The position numbers were made by a program, and so were the translations under genes. The notes under the pieces are model-generated. The model was not told the DNA's origin, ran no database searches, and worked only from the letters and a program-made list of their open reading frames with translations. Below are positions 51,154 through 61,037 of a stretch of DNA of 64,000 nt, piece by piece. How positions within the stretch are numbered: position 1 is the stretch's first letter; every line of letters starts with the position of its first letter. Source of the stretch: Rubripirellula lacrimiformis (GTDB lineage Bacteria > Planctomycetota > Planctomycetia > Pirellulales > Pirellulaceae); NCBI RefSeq assembly GCF_007741535.1, contig NZ_CP036525.1:5580001-5644000 (forward strand). The letters run 5' to 3'.

Positions 51154-52338
51154 ATGGACCCGCGCACGAACCCGTTTGCACCTGGAGCCGGCACGCCTCC
51201 GCCCGAATTGGCAGGACGTGAGCATCTGCTCGAAGCGGCATCCATCGCCGTCGATCGGCTGGCCGGGCAGCTCAATAGCCGGGGAATGGTGTTCTACGGT
51301 TTACGTGGGGTCGGAAAAACGGTGCTGCTGCAGCAGATGCGACTCAATGCTTCCGCCGCCGGCTATGTGACCGTTCCGATCGAAGCACCCGAGAATCGCT
51401 CGCTGCCGTCGATCCTGTTGCCGGCTCTGCGCGCGACCATCATCAAAAACTCGACCGGGGCAGCTGCGAAGGCAAAGTTCCGCGACCTGTTGGGCGTGCT
51501 GGCTTCGTTCGCCAAAGCGGTCAAGGTCAAGTACGACGATGTCGAAGTCGTTCTGGACGTCGCTCCGACCTTGGGGATCGCCGATAGCGGAGACCTGGAG
51601 AGTGACCTGTGCAGCCTGTTCCTAGAGCTGGGCAAAGTTGCGGCAGATCAGTCGACCATGGTCGCCATTTACATCGACGAATTGCAGTTCGTTTCCGAGC
51701 TAGAACTGGCTGCACTGATTTCGGCGTTGCATCAAATCAGTCAGCAGCGGCTACCTGTAACCCTGTTCGCGGCTGGCTTGCCTCAACTGCTTGGCCAACT
51801 TGGCAAAGCAAAGTCATACGCAGAACGACTTTTTGATTTTCAAGAAATCGGTTCACTCGACCGGCCCGCGGCCGCCAATGCGTTGACCATCCCCGCCGGT
51901 CAGCAAGCGGTTGAGTTTGATGCTCCGGCTCTGGAGCACATCCTTGATGAAACGAAGTGCTACCCCTATTTCATCCAAGAATGGGGACAGCACGCATGGC
52001 AGATTGCGCCCACATCGCCGATTACGCTGAGCGATGCGAAGGCGACCACGGAATCAGCCATCGCGCATTTGGACAGCAGCTTTTTTCGAGTTCGCTTTGA
52101 TCGCTTGACTCCGCAGGAGAAACGATACATGCGAGCGATGGCGGAACTTGGCCCCGGCGCTCATCGCAGTGGTGACGTGGCAGAGGTGCTGTCCAGATCC
52201 GTGCAAAGTCTGGGGCCGTGTCGCAGTTCGCTGATCAAGAAAGGGATGGCTTACAGTGCGTCGCACGGCGACATTGCATTCACCGTTCCCTTGTTCGAAG
52301 GGTTCATGAAACGCACGATGGATTTAGTGATCGATTGA
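51154..52338 (+). CDS. AAA ATPase between the CRISPR effector and adaptation genes
   Basis: The product is 394 residues (ATG 51154; ATG 51136 is equally possible, and neither has a clear ribosome binding site). It starts NPFAPGAGTPPPELAGRE, a common opening of archaeal-ATPase/ORC1-like AAA proteins. Walker A is YGLRGVGKTVLLQQM and Walker B VAIYIDELQFVSE; a sensor region and a C-terminal winged-helix-like end (LSRSVQSLGPCRSSLIKKGM) follow. It is not a core Cas protein. Its place between cas3 and cas2 suggests an accessory or a separate defence or regulatory role, which is inference. Confidence 0.85.
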   Translation: MDPRTNPFAPGAGTPPPELAGREHLLEAASIAVDRLAGQLNSRGMVFYGLRGVGKTVLLQQMRLNASAAGYVTVPIEAPENRSLPSILLPALRATIIKNSTGAAAKAKFRDLLGVLASFAKAVKVKYDDVEVVLDVAPTLGIADSGDLESDLCSLFLELGKVAADQSTMVAIYIDELQFVSELELAALISALHQISQQRLPVTLFAAGLPQLLGQLGKAKSYAERLFDFQEIGSLDRPAAANALTIPAGQQAVEFDAPALEHILDETKCYPYFIQEWGQHAWQIAPTSPITLSDAKATTESAIAHLDSSFFRVRFDRLTPQEKRYMRAMAELGPGAHRSGDVAEVLSRSVQSLGPCRSSLIKKGMAYSASHGDIAFTVPLFEGFMKRTMDLVID

Positions 52339-52697
52339 TCCATTCTGATCGCTCGGTATCGGAGTTCGCTACCATGACGATGGTGGAATTCGCTCGGAGA
52401 AAACTCTGGCCTCTCGCTGGCTGGCCAACGGACGTGACGCCCCCAACGATCCATCAACATTGGCTCGTCTGATCTTTCTCAATTGGGTTGTACTTGCGAC
52501 CGGCTTTTTCGTGGTCATTGCCACTTTCGCGGCCGCACCGACAGTTCCAACTCGGACAACCGGCACAGACTGTCGTTGAGGATGAGTTTTCGGGCGTGGA
52601 TTGTGCCGCATTTTCTGCCGGCACCCCAGCATCAGGACTAGGGTGGGGTACATGCCAGACCCCCTGGCATTGACCATGTTCGTGGTGGCTGAAAACG
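52339..52697. other. Intergenic region between the ATPase gene and cas2
   Basis: In these 359 bp I see no supported gene and no CRISPR repeat. Near 52630-52645 GGGTGGGGTACATGCC and neighbouring short repeats occur. The cas2-cas4/1 promoter probably lies here. Confidence 0.45.
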
Positions 52698-52988
52698 ATG
52701 CGACGAATCTACCTGATCACTTACGACGTTTGTGATGCCAAACGACTGCGGCAGATTTTCAAATGTCTGCGTGGTTGGGGCGACCATCTGCAGTACAGCG
52801 TATTTGAATGCCAGCTGACCGACGCCGACTTGCTGCGTTGCAAGGCCCAGATGGCGGACATTTTGCACCACGGCGAGGACCAAGCCCTGGTGATCGATCT
52901 CGGCCCCGCGGCGTCTCGCAGCGAAACGCTTGTCCAAGCGATCGGCAAACCTTATTCGGCCATGGCGGCCCCCTGTTTCGTCGTCTAA
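52698..52988 (+). CDS. cas2: CRISPR-associated endoribonuclease/adaptation protein Cas2
   Basis: The product is 96 residues, a normal Cas2 length. It has the ferredoxin-like first strand RRIYLITYDVCDAKRLRQIF with the conserved aspartate in YDV, then HLQYSVFECQLTDADL. Cas2 forms the central dimer of the Cas1-Cas2 integrase that inserts new spacers. It lies 39 bp before the cas4-cas1 fusion, so the two are probably one transcript. Here cas2 precedes cas1, unlike many loci. Confidence 0.94.
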   Translation: MRRIYLITYDVCDAKRLRQIFKCLRGWGDHLQYSVFECQLTDADLLRCKAQMADILHHGEDQALVIDLGPAASRSETLVQAIGKPYSAMAAPCFVV

Positions 52989-53027
52989 GCCACTTCTTGA
53001 TTCACTGCACTTGCCATACGTAACGTC

Positions 53028-55037
53028 ATGATCCAACCCATTGATGATGCCGATTCGATCGATCCGTCGGCTGACCAGGATCCCGAGGAATTATTACCAG
53101 CACGGATGATCAATGAACTAGTGTACTGCCCAAGACTGTTTTACCTGATGCATGTCGAAGGCCAGTTCGCGGAATCGATCGATACGATCGGTGGCACGAT
53201 TTTGCACCGGCGGGTCGACAATGGGACGGGTGGATTGGCGCCTGCCGAACCCTGTGCGACGCAGTCCTTCATTCCCAGCAGCGACGAGGAGCCCGTGGTC
53301 GCTGCTCCCGAACCGACCAAGCCCAAAAAACGCCCCAAGTCGAAACACCTACAACCTGCGACGTTGTTCGGCGATGATGAAAACACCGAACCGGGAAACG
53401 ACCAGACGGATCCGGACAATACGATGCCGGATGCCGAAACGGAATCGGACGACGACACCAACGACCCGCCCCGCACCATCCATGCCCGCACCATCCATGC
53501 CCGCACCATCCATGCCCGCACCATCCATGCCCGCAGTGTGACTCTTAGCAGTGAATCGCTGGGTGTGATCGCCAAACTGGATCTCGCCGAAGCCAGCGGA
53601 AACGTCGTGACCCCGGTGGATTACAAACGGGGTCGTCCCAAGCGGATGGCGGATGGGACGCTGGCCGCCTGGGATCCTGAACGAGTCCAAATTGCCTTGC
53701 AGGTACTTGTCCTACGAGACAACGGATACCAGTCCGACGAGGGTGTGCTGTATTTCAACGAAACTCGGCAACGTGTCCGTGTTCCCGTCGACGATGAACT
53801 GCTAGCGCTCACTCGCAGCTCGATTGCCGCGGCGCGGCGGCACCGCGAATCGGGACAGATCCCACCGCCACTGATCTCCAGCCCCAAGTGCCCTCGATGC
53901 TCCTTGGTCGGAATATGCTTGCCCGAAGAAACCCGCCGTCTCGCGACCGCCGGACAACCAATCCCCCAGGTGCGTCCGCTGGTCACGGCCCGCGACGAGC
54001 GTCGTCCGGCTTACTTCAGTACCCAAGGGATGTGGATCGGCAAGCAAGGTGATCTGCTGCAAGCGAAAGTGGAGGGCAAAGTCGTTCAAGAGATTCGCAT
54101 GAACGATATCAATCAGATCAATCTATTTGGAAACATTCAACTATCGACGCAGACAATCCAAACGGCCCTCGGACGCGACGTACCGATTGGTTACTTCACT
54201 CAAAAGGGATACTTCTATGGTGTCAGCGGTGGACTGGGCGTCAAGAATATCCTGGTGCGTCGTCAGCAATTTCGGCTTGCCGATGATCGCGAATTTTGTC
54301 TTGATATCGCTCGCGCCCTGGTCCACGGTAAAATCCGCAACCAGCGCACACTGTTGATGCGGAATCACCGCGAACCTGACGCCACGTCACTGCGTGATTT
54401 GAAACGTTATGCCAACCGGGCATTGAAAGCCGAGTCGCTCGCCTCGCTGTTGGGAATCGAAGGTATCGCGGCTCGCGTTTACTTTGGCGACTTTGCGGGC
54501 ATGCTGAAAGTTGACTGCGGCGTCTCGACAGGCGGCGAAGGATTCGCCACCGCGGAGAAACAACCTGCCTTCCAGTTCCGATCACGCAACCGGCGCCCGC
54601 CCCGAGATCCAGTCAATGCGATGCTGTCACTGGCCTACAGTTTGCTGACGAAAGATTGCCTGGTCGCCGCGACGATGGTCGGCCTGGACCCTCATTTGGG
54701 TTTTTACCATCAAGTCAAACCGGGCAAGCCGGCGCTTGCGTTGGATCTGATGGAGCCGTTTCGTCCGCTGATCGCCGAATCGGTGGTCCTCTCAGCGATC
54801 AATACGAAAATGGTCACTCCCGATCATTTCATCTGTGCCGGCAAATCGGTTGTGATGAGCGATACTGGGCGGAAGCATTTCTTGTTGGCCTACGAGAAAC
54901 GAATGGATTCACTTGTCACTCATCCGCTGTTCGACTACCGAGTGAGTTATCGGCGTTTGCTAGAAATCCAAACGCGCCTGCTGGCTCGTCGCCTGAGCGG
55001 TGAAATTGAGGACTATCCGGTTTTCCAGACGCGTTGA
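53028..55037 (+). CDS. cas4-cas1: Cas4-Cas1 fusion protein
   Basis: The product is 669 residues. The Cas4 part (about 20-305) has the 4Fe-4S cysteines C34 (VYCPRLFY) and C288, C291, C297 (SPKCPRCSLVGIC), H60 in TILHRRVD, and the RecB-type nuclease residues in AKLDLAE and VDYKRG. Cas1 (about 330-669) has IEGIAARVYFGDF, LDPHLGFYHQ (His near 556-560) and LDLMEPFRPLIAE. The fusion trims and integrates PAM-selected spacers, as usual in type I-G. Unusual is an acidic, Pro-rich insertion at about 65-148 followed by four TIHAR-type pentapeptides (149-168) inside the Cas4 nuclease fold. Confidence 0.94.
   Translation: MIQPIDDADSIDPSADQDPEELLPARMINELVYCPRLFYLMHVEGQFAESIDTIGGTILHRRVDNGTGGLAPAEPCATQSFIPSSDEEPVVAAPEPTKPKKRPKSKHLQPATLFGDDENTEPGNDQTDPDNTMPDAETESDDDTNDPPRTIHARTIHARTIHARTIHARSVTLSSESLGVIAKLDLAEASGNVVTPVDYKRGRPKRMADGTLAAWDPERVQIALQVLVLRDNGYQSDEGVLYFNETRQRVRVPVDDELLALTRSSIAAARRHRESGQIPPPLISSPKCPRCSLVGICLPEETRRLATAGQPIPQVRPLVTARDERRPAYFSTQGMWIGKQGDLLQAKVEGKVVQEIRMNDINQINLFGNIQLSTQTIQTALGRDVPIGYFTQKGYFYGVSGGLGVKNILVRRQQFRLADDREFCLDIARALVHGKIRNQRTLLMRNHREPDATSLRDLKRYANRALKAESLASLLGIEGIAARVYFGDFAGMLKVDCGVSTGGEGFATAEKQPAFQFRSRNRRPPRDPVNAMLSLAYSLLTKDCLVAATMVGLDPHLGFYHQVKPGKPALALDLMEPFRPLIAESVVLSAINTKMVTPDHFICAGKSVVMSDTGRKHFLLAYEKRMDSLVTHPLFDYRVSYRRLLEIQTRLLARRLSGEIEDYPVFQTR
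53472..53531 (+). repeat. Perfect 4 x 15-bp tandem repeat inside cas4-cas1
   Basis: CGCACCATCCATGCC is repeated four times without error and in frame, encoding RTIHA four times. It lies in the Cas4 insertion just before the strand that leads to GVIAKLDLAE. Related Cas4 sequences would be expected to have at most one such unit. Confidence 0.95.
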
Positions 55038-55210
55038 GGATGCGAGCGGCGAGGCGGTGAGCCGAACCCGGCCCCCGCTCGCAAACCTGCAAAATGCAGT
55101 AAAAGAAGTCCTCTGCACGAATTCTCCCGATGCAAGAATCCATGGAATCCAGCGACCGCTCGCAAAGCTCCTCAAAAACAACCATAATCGTGCACTCAGA
55201 AAGAAGAGCT
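55038..55210 (+). promoter_or_regulatory. CRISPR leader region
   Basis: The 173 bp between the cas1 stop and the first repeat should be the leader. The array decays at the far end, which supports this side as the acquisition end. An 11-bp direct repeat CCGCTCGCAAA occurs at 55075-55085 and 55156-55166. A CATAAT box near 55182 could serve as a -10 element, though no good -35 is visible. Confidence 0.65.
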
Positions 55211-57275
55211 CTTTCCACGAGTTCAAACTCGTGGCCTCATTGAAGCGTCCCGGCCAGGTTGGCCCCGGACAGGTCCGCCCCGCTTTCCACGAGTTCAAAC
55301 TCGTGGCCTCATTGAAGCTGCACTCACGACGCATATAGGAATAATCGTCTCTTTCTTTCCACGAGTTCAAACTCGTGGCCTCATTGAAGCCGTGTACTGA
55401 CGCTTGCCATTGGCATCCAAAACCGGCTTTCCACGAGTTCAAACTCGTGGCCTCATTGAAGCTTAAGCACCTGCATCGACTCGCCGGTGCGCTTCGACTT
55501 TCCACGAGTTCAAACTCGTGGCCTCATTGAAGCTAGTTTTCAAAACAACTTTCCTTGTGCGTTTCCACTTTCCACGAGTTCAAACTCGTGGCCTCATTGA
55601 AGCCAAAACACCTCGCGTCCATTTCGGGGCGTGTATGTCTTTCCACGAGTTCAAACTCGTGGCCTCATTGAAGCGTGTGGTGCGTTGTCGGATGCACTTT
55701 CGGCGATCATCTTTCCACGAGTTCAAACTCGTGGCCTCATTGAAGCGAGTTACTAGAAATCGGACCAGTCTCAATGCCAGCCATGACTTTCCACGAGTTC
55801 AAACTCGTGGCCTCATTGAAGCTTCTTTCTTAAGCACTCTGAACTAATAATTCCTATTCTTTCCACGAGTTCAAACTCGTGGCCTCATTGAAGCCGGTTT
55901 CGCGTTCCCGTTCTTCGACCGCGGCAATCACTTTCCACGAGTTCAAACTCGTGGCCTCATTGAAGCCGATTTGAGTTCATTGAAGACGGTGGTGGGGCTC
56001 TCGCTTTCCACGAGTTCAAACTCGTGGCCTCATTGAAGCTCGACAAGAAAATGGGGCAATACATCCAGAAACCCCGCTTTCCACGAGTTCAAACTCGTGG
56101 CCTCATTGAAGCCCGCGATGGAAGGCGGCCGTCGTTTTGTCGGTTGCGCTTTCCACGAGTTCAAACTCGTGGCCTCATTGAAGCACCTAGGAGATCGAAG
56201 CCTTTAAGAGCAGCGCCGATCTTTCCACGAGTTCAAACTCGTGGCCTCATTGAAGCGAATCGTCGTGCAGCGTGCCAGGCACGTAGCTAGCCGTCTTTCC
56301 ACGAGTTCAAACTCGTGGCCTCATTGAAGCCTTGGATGCTTGTGGGGATCCGCGAACAACCAGACCCTTTCCACGAGTTCAAACTCGTGGCCTCATTGAA
56401 GCAACGGCGAAGCTGGCGTCGAACACACCGTCAGGCACGCTTTCCACGAGTTCAAACTCGTGGCCTCATTGAAGCCCATCATTGCTGTTTATCAATTCAC
56501 GGACCCAACCGCCTTTCCACGAGTTCAAACTCGTGGCCTCATTGAAGCTCGATCAGTGACGAACCGGACGCGTTGCCCACCGCGACTTTCCACGAGTTCA
56601 AACTCGTGGCCTCATTGAAGCCTGGAGCAGGTTTCCGCGAGGCTGCTGCTGGAAACTGACTTTCCACGAGTTCAAACTCGTGGCCTCATTGAAGCCTGAC
56701 ACCCCCCACAGATCGACGTCGCCAGATCAACACTTTCCACGAGTTCAAACTCGTGGCCTCATTGAAGCCCGTTTTCCTACCGCGGGCGTCACTGACTGGT
56801 CATCGCTTTCCACGAGTTCAAACTCGTGGCCTCATTGAAGCATCGACAGTTTGCCGCTGATGATGTGGTACGTCTGCGCTTTCCACGAGTTCAAACTCGT
56901 GGCCTCATTGAAGCATCGCGGCGCTGTTCGACTGTTACCGGGCCCAGCGTCTTTCCACGAGTTCAAACTCGTGGCCTCATTGAAGCTCGGGGATGCACTC
57001 CGAACGAACGATCTACTATTTCCTTTCCACGAGTTCAAACTCGTGGCCTCATTGAAGCGGATCAACCGAATCCAGGACAGACCGCACGATTGCTCTTTCC
57101 ACGAGTTCAAACTCGTGGCCTCATTGAAGCGCGTCGTTGTCGTTGCACCACTCGATGATGCGAGCACCTTTCCACGAGTTCAAACTCGTGGCCTCATTGA
57201 AGCTTGCCTTCGTAACTGTCCGCGAAATAGTTTGCCATGCTTTCCACGAGTTCAAACTCGTGGCCTTATTGAAGT
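55211..57275 (+). CRISPR. CRISPR array, 29 repeats and 28 spacers (type I-G)
   Basis: The 36-bp repeat begins CTTTCCACGAG and ends CATTGAAGC. Its inner part CCACGAG-TTCAAA-CTCGTGG can form a 7-bp hairpin. Repeats 1-28 read identically; the last (57240-57275) has two changes (CCTC to CCTT, and a final T). Spacers are 34-40 bp, most 36-37. They show no shared sequence with each other or obvious match to this window. The first spacer (55247-55282) reads as GADLSGANLAG on its reverse strand, a pentapeptide-repeat pattern. The array lies directly downstream of cas4-cas1. Confidence 0.98.
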
Positions 57276-57366
57276 CGGTGACGGGCGATGGTCGTGCAAC
57301 ACCCGGCCCCTCACCCAACACGCTGGCGGGGGCTCGCTGGGGCGATTCAGGCGATCTCCGCCTCGC

Positions 57367-59262
57367 TTACGGGATCAGCCAGAATGCACCGGTGACGGCG
57401 GCTGTTTGATACAACGCACCTCGCAGGCTGATCGGTACCGGTGGTTTGATCCACGGTGCACAATTGCCTGGTCGGTAGTAGCCAAGCGAATAGGTGCATT
57501 CGTTCGGTGCGTGCACTCCCATCTTGTACGGCAGCACGGCGATGTTGCCAAAGAAGTGTGCAGTCTGAACGATAGGCTCTAGCACAGGCCCGCGAGTGTG
57601 ACCGTATCTTTCTAGGTTGACATCTTCGAAGTACAACGGTGTGTGGCACAGATTCGAAGCCTTGTAGGTCATCGTCATCGGTGTCCAAGCACGCGGCGTG
57701 TAGGCCACTTGTTCGATCAGACATTCCGTAGGCAGTCGCCAGTTTTCGGAGATGTACGCCAAGTCGGCTTCGCTGAGTTTGTTGACGGGCAATTCTTCGG
57801 TCGTTCCGAATTCCGTTTCGACTAGCACGTTTTCGTAGGCGATGTCACGCATGCGCCCGACCGCCAAAGGCGTGCCATCGACAGTCCGCCACTGGCGAAT
57901 GGATTGCTTTTCGTCAAAGTCGGACTTCAGCCGATCGTAACGCTTTTGGTCCATTTCGTCGGGACGATAGGGTGGGCTGATGTCGAGCGAAATTTTGTCG
58001 ATCGTTTGAAAGGCCATGCGTTGACGGAAGTCGCTGCACGAGATGCCTTGTGGCTGATCGATGTCGTCGTCGAGTCCGCCGAAACCATCGTCGTAGTTGC
58101 TGCCCGATCCGTTGCGAGGATCGTTCAAACGGTCGCGATCCAAGGCATCCAAGTTCGCCTCGTCCGATCCACGACGTCGTGGGAAAGGATCTTCGAACTT
58201 GCCGTCGTCGGCGGAACGCTTGGGTGGAAGTTCTTGAGCACCTTGCAAATCACGATCGGAATTCGAACGTGGCGAAACATCCGGTGCTTCTTCGCGGAGC
58301 ATTTCGCCCAACGATGGCCCATCGCTAGCACCGGACTTCGGCGCCGCTTGGGCTGGTGCCGAATCGGGCTGTTGTGGGAACCCGAACGAATCTCGAAGAT
58401 CGTTCATCGGTTTGGCTTCGGCAGTCGGTGCCGGCACACTTTGGGGAGCAGCGGCGCCGGCCTTGGCAGCGCCTGCAGATGATGGTGGGAACAAAAACCC
58501 ATCGTCAACGTTCTGGTCGGCGATCGAAGGCGGAGTCTGTAGCGCATTGGCGGCCGACTGGCCCGCGGCACCCGTGGTGGGGCCTGATCGATTCGCGGCA
58601 CCATCACCGAATGGATCGGCGAAGAAGTCATTGGACTGTCCCGACGTCGACGGTGTGTTTTGTGCGATGCGATCCGAGGGACGACCGGCGTGGTATCCGT
58701 TGGACGCGTGGCCATCTTGGGCGTACCCGAGTTGGGCCTGACCATTTTGCGGCGAAGCAACCAACATGTCGTCGACGCGGGTTGGCTGAGTCATCCATGC
58801 GGTTTGGGAAACCGGCTGCAACTGCGGCGTTTGGCTGACCGGTTGCAGTTGACCGCTTTGCGTTGCACTGACTTGAGCGACACCGGTGGCAGGAATGGAC
58901 CCCGCGGTGGTGGTGGCAGGCTTGGCCACTTCGATGGGCTGTGCAGCCACGACCTGGGCACTGCGACGCCACTGCAAATTCCAGCCTTCGCGGGTGGGAT
59001 TGGCGTCGGCCGGTGCGGCCGTCATGCGAGTGCCCTCGCGGGGCACCGGCTGCAGGTTCCGGTAGGCCGTCCCCTGCGGCTGAGCGGCCGCTGCCTGACC
59101 GAGATACTGGCCCGGCTGCTGGGCCGACGCCCAAGGGGTTGCCACCCAGGGGCCGGGGGTCATCAGCAACAGGCCAAGCGCGAAGCGAACCGTATTAGTT
59201 CGTTTCGCCCGACTGGACGTCTGGGCTGTAGTTGGGTGCTTCTTGCGTGATCGCGATGTCAT
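57367..59262 (-). CDS. Large secreted low-complexity protein of unknown function
   Basis: From ATG 59262 the protein is 631 residues. A basic N-terminus ([10 protein letters not shown]) and hydrophobic stretch ([18 protein letters not shown]) ending near ASAQQ suggest export. Residues about 30-400 are rich in Ala, Gln, Pro, Ser and Asp with no fold visible. The C-terminal 230 residues look folded ([60 protein letters not shown]), with several cysteines. The start lies inside the end of guaB, overlapping it by 68 bp in another frame. The family seems planctomycete-type; no function is known to me. Confidence 0.72.
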   Translation of the reverse strand: MTSRSRKKHPTTAQTSSRAKRTNTVRFALGLLLMTPGPWVATPWASAQQPGQYLGQAAAAQPQGTAYRNLQPVPREGTRMTAAPADANPTREGWNLQWRRSAQVVAAQPIEVAKPATTTAGSIPATGVAQVSATQSGQLQPVSQTPQLQPVSQTAWMTQPTRVDDMLVASPQNGQAQLGYAQDGHASNGYHAGRPSDRIAQNTPSTSGQSNDFFADPFGDGAANRSGPTTGAAGQSAANALQTPPSIADQNVDDGFLFPPSSAGAAKAGAAAPQSVPAPTAEAKPMNDLRDSFGFPQQPDSAPAQAAPKSGASDGPSLGEMLREEAPDVSPRSNSDRDLQGAQELPPKRSADDGKFEDPFPRRRGSDEANLDALDRDRLNDPRNGSGSNYDDGFGGLDDDIDQPQGISCSDFRQRMAFQTIDKISLDISPPYRPDEMDQKRYDRLKSDFDEKQSIRQWRTVDGTPLAVGRMRDIAYENVLVETEFGTTEELPVNKLSEADLAYISENWRLPTECLIEQVAYTPRAWTPMTMTYKASNLCHTPLYFEDVNLERYGHTRGPVLEPIVQTAHFFGNIAVLPYKMGVHAPNECTYSLGYYRPGNCAPWIKPPVPISLRGALYQTAAVTGAFWLIP

Positions 59263-60679
59263 GCGGATGGTTCTCCCTAACCGTCGCTGCTGAGACGCGG
59301 ATGAAACGTGCATCCGTTCTCAGTTCTTGGATCGTCCGTGTTCCGATGTAACCCATGCCCGCTCGCAACCCGCCGACCAATTGGTAGACGTAATCGCTAA
59401 GTGGACCCTTGAACGGTACGCGGCCTTCGACACCTTCGGGGACCAACTTGCCCGCCTCGGTGCCACTTTGCCGATACCGATCACTGCTTCCTTTCACCAT
59501 CGCGCCCATCGACCCCATCCCTCGGTACGACTTGAAAGTTCGTCCTTGGTACAGAATCATCTTGCCGGGACTTTCGGTCAGTCCTGCGAACAGGCTGCCG
59601 ATCATCACCGTGCTAGCACCGGCCGCGATCGCTTTACTGATGTCACCGCTGAAACGAATCCCTCCGTCGGCGATGACAGGCTTCCCTCTCTTCTCGGCCA
59701 CTTTGACCGCATTCAAAATTGCAGAAATCTGAGGCACTCCGACGCCGCTGATGACGCGTGTTGTGCAGATCGACCCAGGTCCAATTCCGACCTTGATCGC
59801 ATCCGCACCCGCCTTCAGCAGGGCTTCGGCACCTTCGCCCGTCGCGATGTTTCCCGCGATGACGTCGATGTCCCAGTTTCGTTGACTCTTAATTTCCCGA
59901 ACGGTCTCGATCACATTCTTGCTGTGCCCGTGAGCCGAATCGACGGTCAGCACGTCAACGCCTTGTCGAATGAGCTTTTCTGCTCGTTCAAAGTCGCCGA
60001 CGCCGATCGCCGCTCCAACCCGCAGTCGACCCTTCTCGTCTTTGCAGGCACGGGGGAACCGTTTCATCATGTCGATGTCGCGGATCGTAATAAGTCCCGT
60101 TAGTTTTCTATCTTCGTCAACCAGCAGAAGTTTCTCGACTCTTTTTCCCGTTAAAATCCTCTCAGCTTCCTCAAGCGTTACATTCCCTACAGCCGTCACT
60201 AAGTTCTCACGGGTCATGACCTCGCTAACTGGGAGGTTTGGGTCCTCTAGGAAGCGTAGATCTCGCCGAGTCAAAATGCCCACCAATGTCTGATCTGCGT
60301 GGACAATCGGGATCCCGGACACGTTGGCGGTGTCCATCAGTTCGGCGGCGCGACGAACCGGGACATCGGGCGAAAGCGTGACGGGGTCGACGATGATCCC
60401 GTTGGCCGAACGCTTGACCTTGGTCACTTCTTCGACCTGGTCTTCGGTGGTCAGGTTCTTGTGGATAACCCCCAAACCACCTTCCTTGGCCAACGCGATC
60501 GCCATATGGGCTTCGGTGACGGTGTCCATCGGGGACGAGATCAGAGGGATCTTCAGCTTGATCCGCTCGGTCAAGAAGGTGCTGACATCCACCTCGCTGG
60601 GGACCACCTCGCTATACCGCGGCAGCAAAAGCACGTCGTCGAAGGTGACACCGAGGGGTCCAATTTTGTCGTCCGACAT
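59195..60679 (-). CDS. guaB: Inosine-5'-monophosphate dehydrogenase
   Basis: The product is 494 residues. The catalytic barrel starts [20 protein letters not shown]. Two CBS domains are inserted at about 95-215 ([15 protein letters not shown] and [15 protein letters not shown]). The active-site loop is [18 protein letters not shown] with the catalytic cysteine, and [10 protein letters not shown] and the flap region follow. It oxidises IMP to XMP with NAD+, the committed step to GMP. The next gene overlaps its 3' end, so the two may be translationally coupled. Confidence 0.95.
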   Translation of the reverse strand: MSDDKIGPLGVTFDDVLLLPRYSEVVPSEVDVSTFLTERIKLKIPLISSPMDTVTEAHMAIALAKEGGLGVIHKNLTTEDQVEEVTKVKRSANGIIVDPVTLSPDVPVRRAAELMDTANVSGIPIVHADQTLVGILTRRDLRFLEDPNLPVSEVMTRENLVTAVGNVTLEEAERILTGKRVEKLLLVDEDRKLTGLITIRDIDMMKRFPRACKDEKGRLRVGAAIGVGDFERAEKLIRQGVDVLTVDSAHGHSKNVIETVREIKSQRNWDIDVIAGNIATGEGAEALLKAGADAIKVGIGPGSICTTRVISGVGVPQISAILNAVKVAEKRGKPVIADGGIRFSGDISKAIAAGASTVMIGSLFAGLTESPGKMILYQGRTFKSYRGMGSMGAMVKGSSDRYRQSGTEAGKLVPEGVEGRVPFKGPLSDYVYQLVGGLRAGMGYIGTRTIQELRTDARFIRVSAATVRENHPHDIAITQEAPNYSPDVQSGETN

Positions 60680-61037
60680 GGCTGCGTTTCCGAGTATGAA
60701 TGGTCAGGGAAAGGCGCCGAATTATGGCGTATCAGCGAGAAATCGCCTAGTAGCCCAAACAAGTCGGTCGCCCGGAATGGAATGCTGGGCGAATGTTTCA
60801 CGCAAATTCGACATTCGGGATCCCTGATCGCCGACGACGCCAGCGATTCAATGCAATTCGCCGCCCCGTTCCGGGCTGGGGCCCGTGGCGGCCCCCAGCG
60901 GAGGTCGTGCAGCGAGCAAACGGAGCCCCGGATGTTGCCCTGTTGATCCACCGAATCAGGCCCTGTTGAGGCCACGGCGATCTGCTGCGAGCGGCCAGAC
61001 AGGCGAACCGAAACGCCAGGGGATGCCTCGGGCGGGC
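60680..61037. other. Intergenic region upstream of guaB
   Basis: These 358 bp lie between guaB and the oxidoreductase gene, which is transcribed in the same direction upstream. No repeat family of the window, riboswitch fold or gene is recognised; the guaB promoter is expected here. Confidence 0.45.

Noticed and set aside
55518-57582. Several open frames across the CRISPR array with repeated VQTRGLIEA or EFKLVASLK peptides
   Set aside because: They are translations of the 36-bp repeat in different frames, not proteins.
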